Part shown: positions 1-6,142 of the stretch, in pieces
How positions within the stretch are numbered: the first letter of the stretch is position 1
Layout of the letters: each line of letters starts with the position of its first letter
Assembly (NCBI GenBank): GCA_003527165.1
Contig: DPSI01000203.1
Span: 1 to 7,626, forward strand
From: Pseudomonas sp.
GTDB lineage: Bacteria > Pseudomonadota > Gammaproteobacteria > Pseudomonadales > Pseudomonadaceae
Direction of reading: 5' to 3'
Length of the DNA: 7,626 bases
Program-made: the position numbers and the translations under genes
Notes under the pieces: generated by a model
The model's input: the letters and a program-made list of their open reading frames with translations, nothing else
Told to the model about the DNA's origin: nothing
The model's database searches: none

Positions 1-14
1 CGCTCTTCCGATCT
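1..14 (+). other. Illumina adapter remnant at contig edge
   Basis: The first 14 bases, CGCTCTTCCGATCT, equal the 3' end of the standard Illumina sequencing adapters (known from the adapter sequence itself). Genomic sequence in frame with the acyltransferase tail begins at base 15. These bases are almost certainly library artefact and should not be read as biology. They also show that the window begins at the end of an assembled contig. Confidence 0.9.
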
Positions 15-104
15 CAGCACCCTGAGCAGTATCTATGGGCGCACCGTCGCTTCAAGACCCGCCCGGCGGGGGAGCCGAGCCTTTACCGCAAGCTGCCGAA
101 ATAG
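15..104 (+). CDS. Lipid A lauroyl/myristoyl acyltransferase (LpxL/HtrB family), C-terminal fragment
   Basis: This is the last 29 codons, ending in TAG at 102-104, of a gene entering from the left. The readable peptide contains HPEQYLWAHRRFKTRP followed by GEPSLYRKLPK. The pattern PEQYLW-x-H-R-RFK-x-RP is the characteristic C-terminal end of Kdo2-lipid A / lysophospholipid acyltransferases, inner-membrane enzymes that add a secondary acyl chain to lipid A. The catalytic HX4D/E motif lies upstream and is missing because the contig starts here; bases 1-14 are adapter, so the frame must not be extended into them. The gene converges on the pirin gene with only four bases between the two stop codons. 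Which paralogue this is (LpxL, LpxM or HtrB type) cannot be told from the tail. The family call is firm for such a short piece. Confidence 0.82.
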   Translation, partial: QHPEQYLWAHRRFKTRPAGEPSLYRKLPK

Positions 105-108
105 CCGG

Positions 109-954
109 TCACTCCGTGAGGACGCCGTCGCGAAAGTCGCGCAAAGCTTGCTCGATCTCCTCGCGGCTGTTCATCACGAACGGGCCGTACTGGACGATCG
201 GCTCGCCAATGGGGCGCCCGGCCAGTAGCAGAACCCGAGCGCCAGAGCCGGAGGTCAGCTGCAGCTCCCCCCGTTCGGTGAGCCGGGCCAGCTGGTTTTT
301 GCCGAGGTGTTTTCCGGCAACCGAAATCTCGCCTTCGAACACGTAGAGCAGCAACCGGTGCCCGTCGGTCAGCTGTGGCTCGATGCTGGTGCCAGCGGGC
401 AGGTGCAGGTCGAACAGCTGCGGTTCGGTGTCGGGTCGTTGTACAGCGCCTGGCTGCTCAATGCCTTCGGCCTGGAAATGCCCGGCGATGATCACGGCCT
501 CGATGCCGCTCGGCAGCGTTACGTGTGGAATTTCCGCAGGGGCGAAGTCGCGATAACCCGGATTATCCATCTTGCTTTTCGCCGGCAGGTTCAGCCATAG
601 CTGGAAGCCGCGCATTACGCCGCGCTCCTGCTGCGGCATTTCGCTGTGAATCACCCCGCGTGCCGCCGTCATCCATTGCACGCCACCGCTTTCGAGCAGG
701 CCGACATTGCCCAGATGATCTTCATGGCGCATGCGGCCTTCGATCATGTAGGTGATCGTTTCGAAGCCTCGGTGCGGGTGCGGCGGGAAGCCGGCGATGT
801 ATTCGTCTGGGTTGTCCGAGCCGAACTCATCAAGCATCAGGAAAGGATCGAATCGCTCCGGCCCAGCGCCGCCGAACAGGCGGGTCAGGCGGACACCGGC
901 CCCATCGGAGGTGGCGCGGCCGGTGCTGATATCGAGAATTTCACGTATGGACAT
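109..954 (-). CDS. Pirin family protein (bicupin)
   Basis: A complete 281-residue pirin-family protein, close to the family's usual length of about 280-290. The N-terminal cupin carries the motif PPHPHRGFETITY (residues 57-69) and GVIHSEMP (100-107). The four expected metal ligands are therefore H59, H61, H103 and E105, matching the positions of the iron ligands in human pirin and E. coli YhhW. The C-terminal pirin domain covers about residues 165-265. Some bacterial pirins have quercetin 2,3-dioxygenase activity and others bind metabolic enzymes, so the substrate here is open. The protein has no signal peptide and should be cytosolic. The ATG at 954 is supported by GAGGG at 964-968 (minus strand), 9 bases upstream. 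The gene lies 94 bases downstream of mlaA on the same strand and may share its transcript. No terminator is visible in the 4-base gap to the convergent acyltransferase. Confidence 0.9.
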   Translation of the reverse strand: MSIREILDISTGRATSDGAGVRLTRLFGGAGPERFDPFLMLDEFGSDNPDEYIAGFPPHPHRGFETITYMIEGRMRHEDHLGNVGLLESGGVQWMTAARGVIHSEMPQQERGVMRGFQLWLNLPAKSKMDNPGYRDFAPAEIPHVTLPSGIEAVIIAGHFQAEGIEQPGAVQRPDTEPQLFDLHLPAGTSIEPQLTDGHRLLLYVFEGEISVAGKHLGKNQLARLTERGELQLTSGSGARVLLLAGRPIGEPIVQYGPFVMNSREEIEQALRDFRDGVLTE

Positions 955-1048
955 GGCAGATCGCCCTCGTTGCGTATTGAGCGAAGCTTACTGCTGGCTT
1001 GTCGATCGATGGATCCGAAAATCCCGTGTTTCCTATCGAGGAATCCGA

Positions 1049-1819
1049 TCACTCCTCGATCTGCAACTCTCGCGCTCGGGTGTAGACATAACGGACCTTT
1101 TCATACTCGAACGGCGAGTTGAGCTGGCCGTAGCGAAGGCTGGTACTGTGGCGGAGGTCGATCAACCGCAACGCGGTGAGGCCGAACTCACCGCCGCTGG
1201 CCTCGGCGTAGTTGAAATAGTCGACTTGCCGTTCGACTCCGAAGTCCATTGCCTGGCCGGCGGTGTCGCGCAGGTTGGATGGGCCCAGCGCCGGCAGGAT
1301 CAGGTAGGGACCGTGCGGGACGCCATAAAAGCCCAGCGTCTGACCAAAATCCTCGTTGTGGCGGGGCAGCCCCATGCGCGTGGCCGGGTCCCAGATACCC
1401 CCTACGCCGAGGATGGTGTTGAACAGCAGGCGAGCCGTGGTGCTCATCGCTCGCTTACCCTTGAACTGCGCCACGCTGTTGAAAAGCGTCGGTATCTCGC
1501 CGAGATTGTTGAAAAAGTTGCTCACCCCGGTGCGTACGACTCGTGGAGTAACGTATCGGTAGCCGCGTACAGCCGGCAACATCACCCACTGATCCAGACG
1601 GTAGTTGAAGTAGTACATGCGTCGGTTCAGCGACTCCCAAGGGTCGTAGATGTCCAGCGCATCGAAGGTGGCGCGCTCGAATTCGCGCTGATCCAGCCCA
1701 GGGTTGAATTCCAGATTCCGTAGCGGATGGGTGAAGCCGTCCTCGTCGGGGATCGGCGTCTGGGCGCCGGCGAGGCCGCTGGTCAGCAGCAACAGCGCAA
1801 GCAAATGACGTCTAGCCAC
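1049..1819 (-). CDS. mlaA: MlaA/VacJ family outer-membrane phospholipid-trafficking protein, no lipobox
   Basis: A 256-residue protein with all the conserved blocks of the MlaA (VacJ) family: DPWESLNR (59-66), FNYRLD (71-76), GVSNFFNNL (98-106), NTILGVGGIWDPA (134-146), DFGQTLGFYG (157-166), then GPYLILPALGPSNLRD (170-185). In E. coli, MlaA is an outer-membrane lipoprotein that removes misplaced outer-leaflet phospholipid and passes it to MlaC. Here the N-terminus is a signal-peptide-like stretch (residues 1-19, probable cleavage after AGA), but the protein has no cysteine at all, so it cannot be lipidated by the classical route. The start is GTG at 1819, overlapping the stop of the upstream hydrolase by 8 bases. 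GGAG at 1827-1830 lies 7 bases upstream, which suggests translational coupling. No mlaBCDEF genes are nearby. It could be a second MlaA paralogue rather than the canonical one. Confidence 0.9.
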   Translation of the reverse strand: MARRHLLALLLLTSGLAGAQTPIPDEDGFTHPLRNLEFNPGLDQREFERATFDALDIYDPWESLNRRMYYFNYRLDQWVMLPAVRGYRYVTPRVVRTGVSNFFNNLGEIPTLFNSVAQFKGKRAMSTTARLLFNTILGVGGIWDPATRMGLPRHNEDFGQTLGFYGVPHGPYLILPALGPSNLRDTAGQAMDFGVERQVDYFNYAEASGGEFGLTALRLIDLRHSTSLRYGQLNSPFEYEKVRYVYTRARELQIEE

Positions 1820-3104
1820 GGAAAAACTCCAGCATATCTTGGGCGTTGACCCGGTAATTGAGGTTGCCGCAATGGCCGCCGCGTGGGTACAGCGTCATGC
1901 GCTCGCCGAAGGTTCGGCGCAGGAAGCCCAGGTCGCCGGCACCGAGAATGATGTCGTCGGCGTTGTGCATGACCGCAATCTTCGGGCTGTCGCGCAGATA
2001 ATCTTCCAGCGCATAGAGACTGACCTGCTGCACCAGCTGCGCCAGGCTGCCGCCGTCCTGCTGGGCCCGCCACATGGGAATGAGCTGCTCGGTGATGTAA
2101 CAATCGAAGTCGCACAGCAGGGCGCGACGGAAGAACGGCTCGAGGCTGGTGCCTTCGTCGATCGGATATCCGGGCGGCACGATCAGGCCACGGCGGTTGA
2201 TCAGGTCGGACGTAAAGACGATGTCGGCAGCCGAGAAGCGGAACACCGAGCCGACCAGCATCGCCATCTGTTCATCGGTCAGCCGCAAGGCCGAGCGCTG
2301 GAAATCGAACAGCATGGCCTCATCGAGGTTGATTGAGCCGTGCTGTCGATAGTAGCGGGTGAGCTTTTCCAGGATGAGTTGGTAGAAGGTGGTGGTGCTG
2401 TCAATCGCCTCGACTCGGGTCTGCACCAGTTTGTCCAGATTGTTGATCGAGGTGTAGAGATTCACCGGCGGATTGAGCATCAGTACGCGCTTGAAGTTGA
2501 AGCTCTGGCGCGTCTCGTCGAGCTTGCTGACAAAGGCTGCGTTGAGTGCACCGAGGCTGTAGCCGGTGAGGTTGAACTCCGTTACGGGCAGGTCGTGCTG
2601 CTGCGCTCGGACCGCTTGCATGACCCGATACAGGTCCTTGGCATCATCCGGGCTGTAACCCGGGGTGGCGTAGCGCGATGCGGCCGCGATGAAGTCGAAG
2701 CTGGTCGGCGAGGACAGCTGCACAACGTGATAGCCGGCTCCGTAGAACAACCGTTTGAGCGACTCGGTCTTGCCGGCCGCGTAGCTTGCGCCGGTGCCGG
2801 AGATAATGAACATCAGTGGGGCTGGGCCGGATTGTCGGGCCAGGCGATAGGTCAGTCGCTTAACGGCCCAGAAGTTGTCTGGCAAGGTGAACTCACGCTC
2901 CGGGCGCAGCCGCAGGTGATAGTCGGCCTGATCGATGTCGTCATCGCTGGGGACTTCGGCACGCAACGCCGCGGGGGTCGTGGCGATCGTCGCTTCGAAA
3001 GGGTTGCTCAAGGGGTAGCCATACTGTTCGATGCTGATGTCTGCAGCATGGGCAGGTGCTACGACCAGCGAGAGCAGTGCGGTCAGGCACAGCAGCAGTC
3101 GCAT
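1812..3104 (-). CDS. Exported alpha/beta-hydrolase-fold protein, substrate unknown
   Basis: A 430-residue protein from ATG 3104. I chose this start over the in-frame upstream ATG at 3143 because it has a good AGGAG at 3115-3119 and opens directly on a signal peptide (residues 1-20, MRLLLCLTALLSL then VVAPAHA, probable cleavage after AHA). The mature part looks like an alpha/beta-hydrolase: a strand plus oxyanion-loop-like ISGTG (101-105), nucleophile elbow GYSLG (181-185, Ser183), an acidic candidate in HNADD (D383/D384), and a C-terminal histidine in GGHCGN (His411). The order Ser-Asp-His and the spacing fit the fold. The long stretch at about 200-370 would be a lid or helical insertion. I do not recognise a named family, and substrate and reaction are unknown; an esterase or lipase-like role is inference. 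The gene overlaps mlaA by 8 bases, implying co-expression and a related job in the envelope. Confidence 0.8.
   Translation of the reverse strand: MRLLLCLTALLSLVVAPAHAADISIEQYGYPLSNPFEATIATTPAALRAEVPSDDDIDQADYHLRLRPEREFTLPDNFWAVKRLTYRLARQSGPAPLMFIISGTGASYAAGKTESLKRLFYGAGYHVVQLSSPTSFDFIAAASRYATPGYSPDDAKDLYRVMQAVRAQQHDLPVTEFNLTGYSLGALNAAFVSKLDETRQSFNFKRVLMLNPPVNLYTSINNLDKLVQTRVEAIDSTTTFYQLILEKLTRYYRQHGSINLDEAMLFDFQRSALRLTDEQMAMLVGSVFRFSAADIVFTSDLINRRGLIVPPGYPIDEGTSLEPFFRRALLCDFDCYITEQLIPMWRAQQDGGSLAQLVQQVSLYALEDYLRDSPKIAVMHNADDIILGAGDLGFLRRTFGERMTLYPRGGHCGNLNYRVNAQDMLEFFRG
1827..1830 (-). promoter_or_regulatory. Ribosome binding site for the mlaA GTG start
   Basis: The minus strand reads GGAG, 7 bases before the GTG at 1819 and inside the last codons of the upstream hydrolase gene. 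It supports the GTG as the true start of mlaA and the 8-base overlap of the two genes. Confidence 0.65.
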
Positions 3105-3114
3105 GTAAGGGGCT

Positions 3115-3119
3115 CTCCT
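3115..3119 (-). promoter_or_regulatory. Ribosome binding site deciding the hydrolase start
   Basis: The minus strand reads AGGAG, 10 bases before ATG 3104. It lies within the reading frame that would be open from the upstream ATG at 3143. Together with the signal peptide that begins at 3104, it argues for the shorter product. Confidence 0.65.
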
Positions 3120-3147
3120 GAAACTGGCTGGGGCGGTCGGCAAACTC

Positions 3148-3153
3148 GTTATA
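3148..3153 (-). promoter_or_regulatory. Candidate -10 box for the hydrolase-mlaA transcript
   Basis: The minus strand reads TATAAC (5 of 6 to the sigma-70 consensus), about 44 bases upstream of ATG 3104, which would give a 5' leader of roughly 35-40 bases. No good -35 is found at 16-18 bases, only an AT-rich GATTAT-like stretch. Plausible but weak. Confidence 0.3.
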
Positions 3154-3196
3154 CCTGGGGTTGGCTGCTAATAATCGTTGCTGCCATGGCGCACCA

Positions 3197-3224
3197 GCCG
3201 CGCCTGATGTTGCTCAGGCGCGGC
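3197..3224. repeat. Perfect 11-bp inverted repeat (hairpin), 6-nt loop
   Basis: The left arm GCCGCGCCTGA (3197-3207) and right arm TCAGGCGCGGC (3214-3224) are exact reverse complements around TGTTGC. A further CCATG/CATGG pair (3184-3188, 3233-3237) flanks it with equal 8-base gaps. Neither strand has a T-run directly after the stem, so it is not a standard intrinsic terminator. It lies about 45 bases upstream of the candidate -10 of the hydrolase operon, where it could be an operator, or it could be the remains of a terminator or a REP-like element. Confidence 0.7.
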
Positions 3225-3444
3225 GTGTCGTTCATGGAGGGCGAGTGTGGATCGGTCTCTGCACCGAGTGGCCGGTCCGGTGGCAATAGCAGCATCAAGA
3301 GCGTTGAACATCCTGTATCAGGCCTTTTCGGCCGGCTGTTTGGCATGTCTTGTGGCCTGTGATTGCCGGCCTGGTGCGCACTGTCTCTGCATTATGCGCT
3401 TCTTGTTTTGCCCTGGCGGCCTTTGCGGGCAAGCGGCGCAGTGC

Positions 3445-3457
3445 GTCAATCATTGAC
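3445..3457. repeat. Small palindrome GTCAAT-C-ATTGAC
   Basis: Six-base perfect arms are separated by one base, in sequence without a gene. The shape fits a dimeric regulator site, but a palindrome of this size can occur by chance and no promoter is recognisable next to it. Confidence 0.3.
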
Positions 3458-3614
3458 CACAAACAAGCCGGCTGGTTGCGTCGTGGCTGTTCATGCCTGT
3501 ATTCAGGGTGGCGATCCATCTGGGCGTGGCGGCATCTGTTGAGCGGCAGCGTGTTGACGCGCCTCCCGCAAACGGGCCGCCAAGACTCAAAGCGGAGGGT
3601 GGAGCGAGCCGCGC

Positions 3615-3839
3615 TTAGGCCTGATGATGCAGCCAGGCATGAGCAGGAATGCCATCACGCGGTACCTGACGCTTTTCGAACCGCTGCCAGATCTTCTCGT
3701 GGAAATAGAAGCCGACCGAGTTGCACAGCGGTTCGATAGCAGCGACGAGACCGCCAGCGGCGAGACTTCCGGTCAAGGCATAGGTCACCGCGAAAGCGAT
3801 GCAGAAATGCATCAGAGTGAACGTGATGGTCTTGGTCAT
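3615..3839 (-). CDS. DUF2061 family small membrane protein
   Basis: A 74-residue protein matching the DUF2061 family in length and pattern: KTITFTLMHFCIAFAVTYALTG (residues 3-24) forms a first membrane segment. GGLVAAIEPLCNSVGFYFHEKIW (29-51) forms a second, with the family's conserved EP (36-37), N40 and HE (47-48). It should sit in the inner membrane with a short charged tail (RFEKRQ and on). The biochemical function of the family is unknown. The start at ATG 3839 has GGTGA six bases upstream. It is divergent from yjcH-actP, with 256 bases between the two starts. It has no partner downstream within about 500 bases, so it is probably monocistronic. Confidence 0.85.
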   Translation of the reverse strand: MTKTITFTLMHFCIAFAVTYALTGSLAAGGLVAAIEPLCNSVGFYFHEKIWQRFEKRQVPRDGIPAHAWLHHQA

Positions 3840-3930
3840 GGAACGTCACCGAAATGCAGTCGAGAATTTTTCTCCGTTGGGATCTAGTCTCGCTCCGTCA
3901 TGGTTTTATTGAAAATCGTCGTGCTTGATG

Positions 3931-3957
3931 GCAGGCATAGATCGGATCTATGCCTGC
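3931..3957. promoter_or_regulatory. 27-bp near-perfect palindrome in the divergent intergenic region
   Basis: The arms GCAGGCATAGATC (3931-3943) and GATCTATGCCTGC (3945-3957) are exact reverse complements around a single G. The site lies 92 bases upstream of the DUF2061 start and 138 bases upstream of the yjcH start, on divergent genes where no terminator is needed. It reads as an operator for a dimeric regulator, or a 12-bp hairpin with a 3-base loop. The sequence following on the plus strand (AAATCTCTCTT) is only weakly T-rich, and on the minus strand there is no T-run. The regulator cannot be named from sequence alone. Confidence 0.6.
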
Positions 3958-4043
3958 AAATCTCTCTTCCAGAGGCTCTAAACCGGCTGTTCCGCGAAAT
4001 AAAAACCAGACGATGGTCGAGTGGTGTTCGGTCTATCCGGCTC

Positions 4044-4049
4044 TAAAGT
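4044..4049 (+). promoter_or_regulatory. Possible -10 box for yjcH-actP
   Basis: TAAAGT lies about 47 bases upstream of the yjcH ATG (4 of 6 to consensus), with no good -35 at normal spacing. A promoter needing an activator would look like this, but the call is weak. I found no sigma-54 -24/-12 element with correct spacing between 3860 and 4095. Confidence 0.2.
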
Positions 4050-4084
4050 AGCCGCCTGCCCTCATCAGTGGGCCGAGATCGTGT

Positions 4085-4088
4085 GGAG
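4085..4088 (+). promoter_or_regulatory. Ribosome binding site deciding the yjcH start
   Basis: GGAG lies 7 bases before ATG 4096. The reading frame is open further upstream to a GTG at 4021, but that start has no such site and would add 25 residues absent from the family, whose E. coli member is 104 residues. Confidence 0.75.
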
Positions 4089-4095
4089 ACAGACA

Positions 4096-4410
4096 ATGAA
4101 AAATGAAGATGTTTACCGGCAGATCTATGCCAATCCGCGGTTCCAGGAACTGGTTGCAAAGCGCGGCCGCTTCGCGTGGCTGCTGTCGGCGATCATGCTC
4201 GGCGCTTACCTCGCGTTTATTCTGCTGATCGCTTTCGAGCCAGCTGTCCTGGGTATTCCGCTCGCCGCCGATACCGTTACTACCTGGGGCATTCCGGTGG
4301 GCGTCGGGGTGATCTTTATGGCGTTTCTCCTTACTGGCGTCTACGTCCAGCGAGCCAACGGCGAATTTGATCGAATCAACCAGCAAATCCTCAACGAGGC
4401 TCAGCAATAA
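4096..4410 (+). CDS. yjcH: YjcH, DUF485 membrane protein paired with ActP
   Basis: A 104-residue protein, the same length as E. coli YjcH as I recall it, with the family layout. A short charged N-terminus ([18 protein letters not shown], residues 6-23) leads into a first membrane helix at about 26-47, a loop, and a second helix at about 65-84 ending in the conserved [10 protein letters not shown] (83-92). DUF485 proteins are encoded next to cation/acetate symporters of the SSF family across proteobacteria. A role as small subunit or assembly partner is likely but not shown by the sequence. The stop TAA shares its last base with the ATG of actP (TAATG), so the two genes should be translationally coupled and made in fixed ratio. 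Confidence 0.93.
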   Translation: MKNEDVYRQIYANPRFQELVAKRGRFAWLLSAIMLGAYLAFILLIAFEPAVLGIPLAADTVTTWGIPVGVGVIFMAFLLTGVYVQRANGEFDRINQQILNEAQQ

Positions 4411-6065
4411 TGATTCTGCGTCTATTGATGGCAGCGGCTCTGCTGGTTGCCTCGCCCTTGCTACTGGCTGACGCCCTCACCGGCGACGTACAGAAGCAGG
4501 CGGTCAACTACACGGCGATTGCGATGTTCGTTGCGTTCATCGCGTTCACCATGGGCATCACCAAGTGGGCGGCCAAACGCAACACGTCCACCTCTGACTA
4601 TTACACCGCCGGCGGCAGCATTACCGGTTTCCAGAACGGTCTGGCGATCGCTGGCGACTTCATGTCCGCTGCGTCATTCCTGGGCATTTCCGCGTTGGTA
4701 TACACCAGCGGCTACGACGGCCTGATCTATTCCATCGGCTTTCTGGTCGGCTGGCCGGTCATTCTGTTTTTAATGGCAGAGCGCCTGCGTAACCTGGGCA
4801 AGTTCACCTTTTCCGACGTGGCGTCCTATCGCCTCGGTCAGACCCAGATTCGCATCCTCTCGGCCTTTGGCTCGCTGATCGTGGTGGCTTTCTACCTGAT
4901 CGCGCAGATGGTTGGCGCCGGCAAGCTGATCCAATTGCTGTTCGGGCTCGACTATTATGTCGCCGTGGTTCTGGTCGGCGTGCTGATGGTCATGTACGTG
5001 CTGTTCGGCGGCATGCTGGCGACGACCTGGGTGCAGATCACGAAAGCCGTCCTGCTGTTGTCGGGCGCCAGCTTCATGGCGATCATGGTGATGAAGGCGG
5101 TGAACTTCGACTTCGGCAGCCTGTTTGCCGAAGCGGTGAATATCCACGAAAAAGGCGCTGCGATCATGAGCCCGGGTGGGCTGGTTTCCGATCCGATCTC
5201 CGCGATCTCGCTCGGTCTGGCGCTGATGTTCGGTACCGCCGGTCTGCCGCACATTCTGATGCGCTTTTTCACCGTGGCCGACGCCAAGGAAGCGCGCAAG
5301 AGCGTGTTCTACGCCACCGGCTTTATCGGTTACTTCTACATCCTGACCTTCATCATCGGCTTCGGCGCCATCCTGCTCGTCAGCACCAACCCGGAGTTCA
5401 AGGACGCAGCGGGCGCCATCGTCGGCGGCACCAACATGGTCGCCATCCATCTGGCCAACGCCGTGGGCGGTAATCTGTTCCTCGGCTTCATCTCCGCGGT
5501 GGCCTTCGCGACTATCTTGGCGGTGGTGGCCGGGCTGACGCTGGCGGGCGCTTCGGCGGTGTCTCATGACCTGTATGCCTGCGTGATCAAGAAGGGCAAG
5601 GCCAAGGGAGAGGACGAGATGCGCGTCACCAAGATCACCACCCTGACCCTCGGCGTCGTGGCGATCCTGCTGGGCATCATCTTCGAGAAGCAGAACATCG
5701 CATTCATGGTGGGCCTGGCCTTCTCGATCGCGGCCAGCTGCAACTTCCCGGTCCTGTTCCTTTCCATGTACTGGAAGGGTTTGAGCACCCGCGGTGCACT
5801 GGTTGGCGGCTCGTTGGGCCTGGCGACCGCGCTGATCCTGACCATTATCAGCCCGACCGTCTGGGTCGATGTGTTTGGCTATGCCGAGGCCATCTTCCCC
5901 TACAAGTACCCGGCGCTGTTCTCGATGATCGTCGCGTTCGTCGGAATCTGGTTCTTCTCGGTCACCGATAAGTCCAAGTCTGCAGGTCTCGAGCGCGAGC
6001 GTTTCTTCTCGCAGTTCGTGCGGTCCCAGACCGGTCTGGGTTCCAGTGGCGCAGTGGCCCACTGA
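4410..6065 (+). CDS. actP: ActP, cation/acetate symporter (SSF family)
   Basis: A 551-residue sodium:solute symporter family protein, against 549 in E. coli ActP, and nearly collinear with it along its length. Matching blocks are SDYYTAGG (62-69), [20 protein letters not shown] (73-92), [12 protein letters not shown] in the middle, [15 protein letters not shown], and the long invariant stretch [20 protein letters not shown] (from residue 360) continuing to SHDLY, near residue 388. The C-terminus RSQTGLG is also typical. An N-terminal signal-like helix (about 4-20) precedes some 13 membrane helices. ActP takes up acetate and other short monocarboxylates with a cation, feeding acetyl-CoA synthetase. 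GAGG at 4396-4399 inside the end of yjcH is its ribosome site. An intrinsic terminator follows 18 bases after the stop. acs, which precedes yjcH in E. coli, is not in this window. Confidence 0.96.
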   Translation: MILRLLMAAALLVASPLLLADALTGDVQKQAVNYTAIAMFVAFIAFTMGITKWAAKRNTSTSDYYTAGGSITGFQNGLAIAGDFMSAASFLGISALVYTSGYDGLIYSIGFLVGWPVILFLMAERLRNLGKFTFSDVASYRLGQTQIRILSAFGSLIVVAFYLIAQMVGAGKLIQLLFGLDYYVAVVLVGVLMVMYVLFGGMLATTWVQITKAVLLLSGASFMAIMVMKAVNFDFGSLFAEAVNIHEKGAAIMSPGGLVSDPISAISLGLALMFGTAGLPHILMRFFTVADAKEARKSVFYATGFIGYFYILTFIIGFGAILLVSTNPEFKDAAGAIVGGTNMVAIHLANAVGGNLFLGFISAVAFATILAVVAGLTLAGASAVSHDLYACVIKKGKAKGEDEMRVTKITTLTLGVVAILLGIIFEKQNIAFMVGLAFSIAASCNFPVLFLSMYWKGLSTRGALVGGSLGLATALILTIISPTVWVDVFGYAEAIFPYKYPALFSMIVAFVGIWFFSVTDKSKSAGLERERFFSQFVRSQTGLGSSGAVAH

Positions 6066-6083
6066 GAGTTGATCGAGCAGCAA

Positions 6084-6119
6084 ACGAAGGGCAGCCCACG
6101 GGCTGCCCTTCGTCGTTTT
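6084..6119 (+). terminator. Intrinsic terminator after actP
   Basis: A 13-bp perfect stem (arms 6084-6096 and 6101-6113, core CGAAGGGCAGCC / GGCTGCCCTTCG) closes on the loop CACG. It is followed after two bases by TTTT (6116-6119). It starts 18 bases after the actP stop and should end the yjcH-actP transcript. On the minus strand the hairpin is followed by only a short T-run, so it is mainly one-directional. Confidence 0.9.
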
Positions 6120-6142
6120 CGGCACCGGCGAAGATACGCTGG

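Larger units (their letters stand above)
3105..3614. other. 510-bp region without a convincing gene
   Basis: Between the start of the exported hydrolase and the end of the DUF2061 gene there is no reading frame with a good start site, recognisable domain or convincing codon use. The open frames here (plus strand 3247-3456 and 3350-3739, minus strand 3295-3519) are short and rich in Cys, Arg and Trp. They lack Shine-Dalgarno sequences and look like chance frames. The region holds the upstream signals of the hydrolase operon (RBS, -10 candidate), an 11-bp perfect hairpin at 3197-3224, and a 13-base palindrome at 3445-3457. A decayed gene or an unannotated small RNA remains possible. Confidence 0.55.

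Noticed and set aside
1035..1060. 8-bp hairpin (ATCGAGGA/TCCTCGAT) at the end of mlaA as a terminator
   Set aside because: It overlaps the mlaA stop, has a 10-base loop and is not followed by a T-run on the minus strand, so read-through into the pirin gene is more likely.
752..1723. 323-codon plus-strand frame across pirin and mlaA
   Set aside because: It runs antisense to two well-supported genes and has no recognisable domain.
2340..3362. 340-codon plus-strand frame opposite the exported hydrolase
   Set aside because: Antisense to a gene with a signal peptide, ribosome site and catalytic motifs; the product is a Gly/Arg/Val-rich shadow.
3353..3366. Sigma-54-like TGGCCT...TTGC element
   Set aside because: The spacing between GG and GC is nine bases, not the required ten, and no gene starts suitably downstream.
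3422..3440. TTTGCGGGCAAGC stretch resembling Pseudomonas REP elements
   Set aside because: The pairing CCCGC arm of a REP hairpin is missing, so only a short word matches.
3295..3519. Minus-strand 74-codon frame in the gene-poor region
   Set aside because: No ribosome site before its start and no family resemblance; the Arg/Ala-rich composition is typical of a chance frame.
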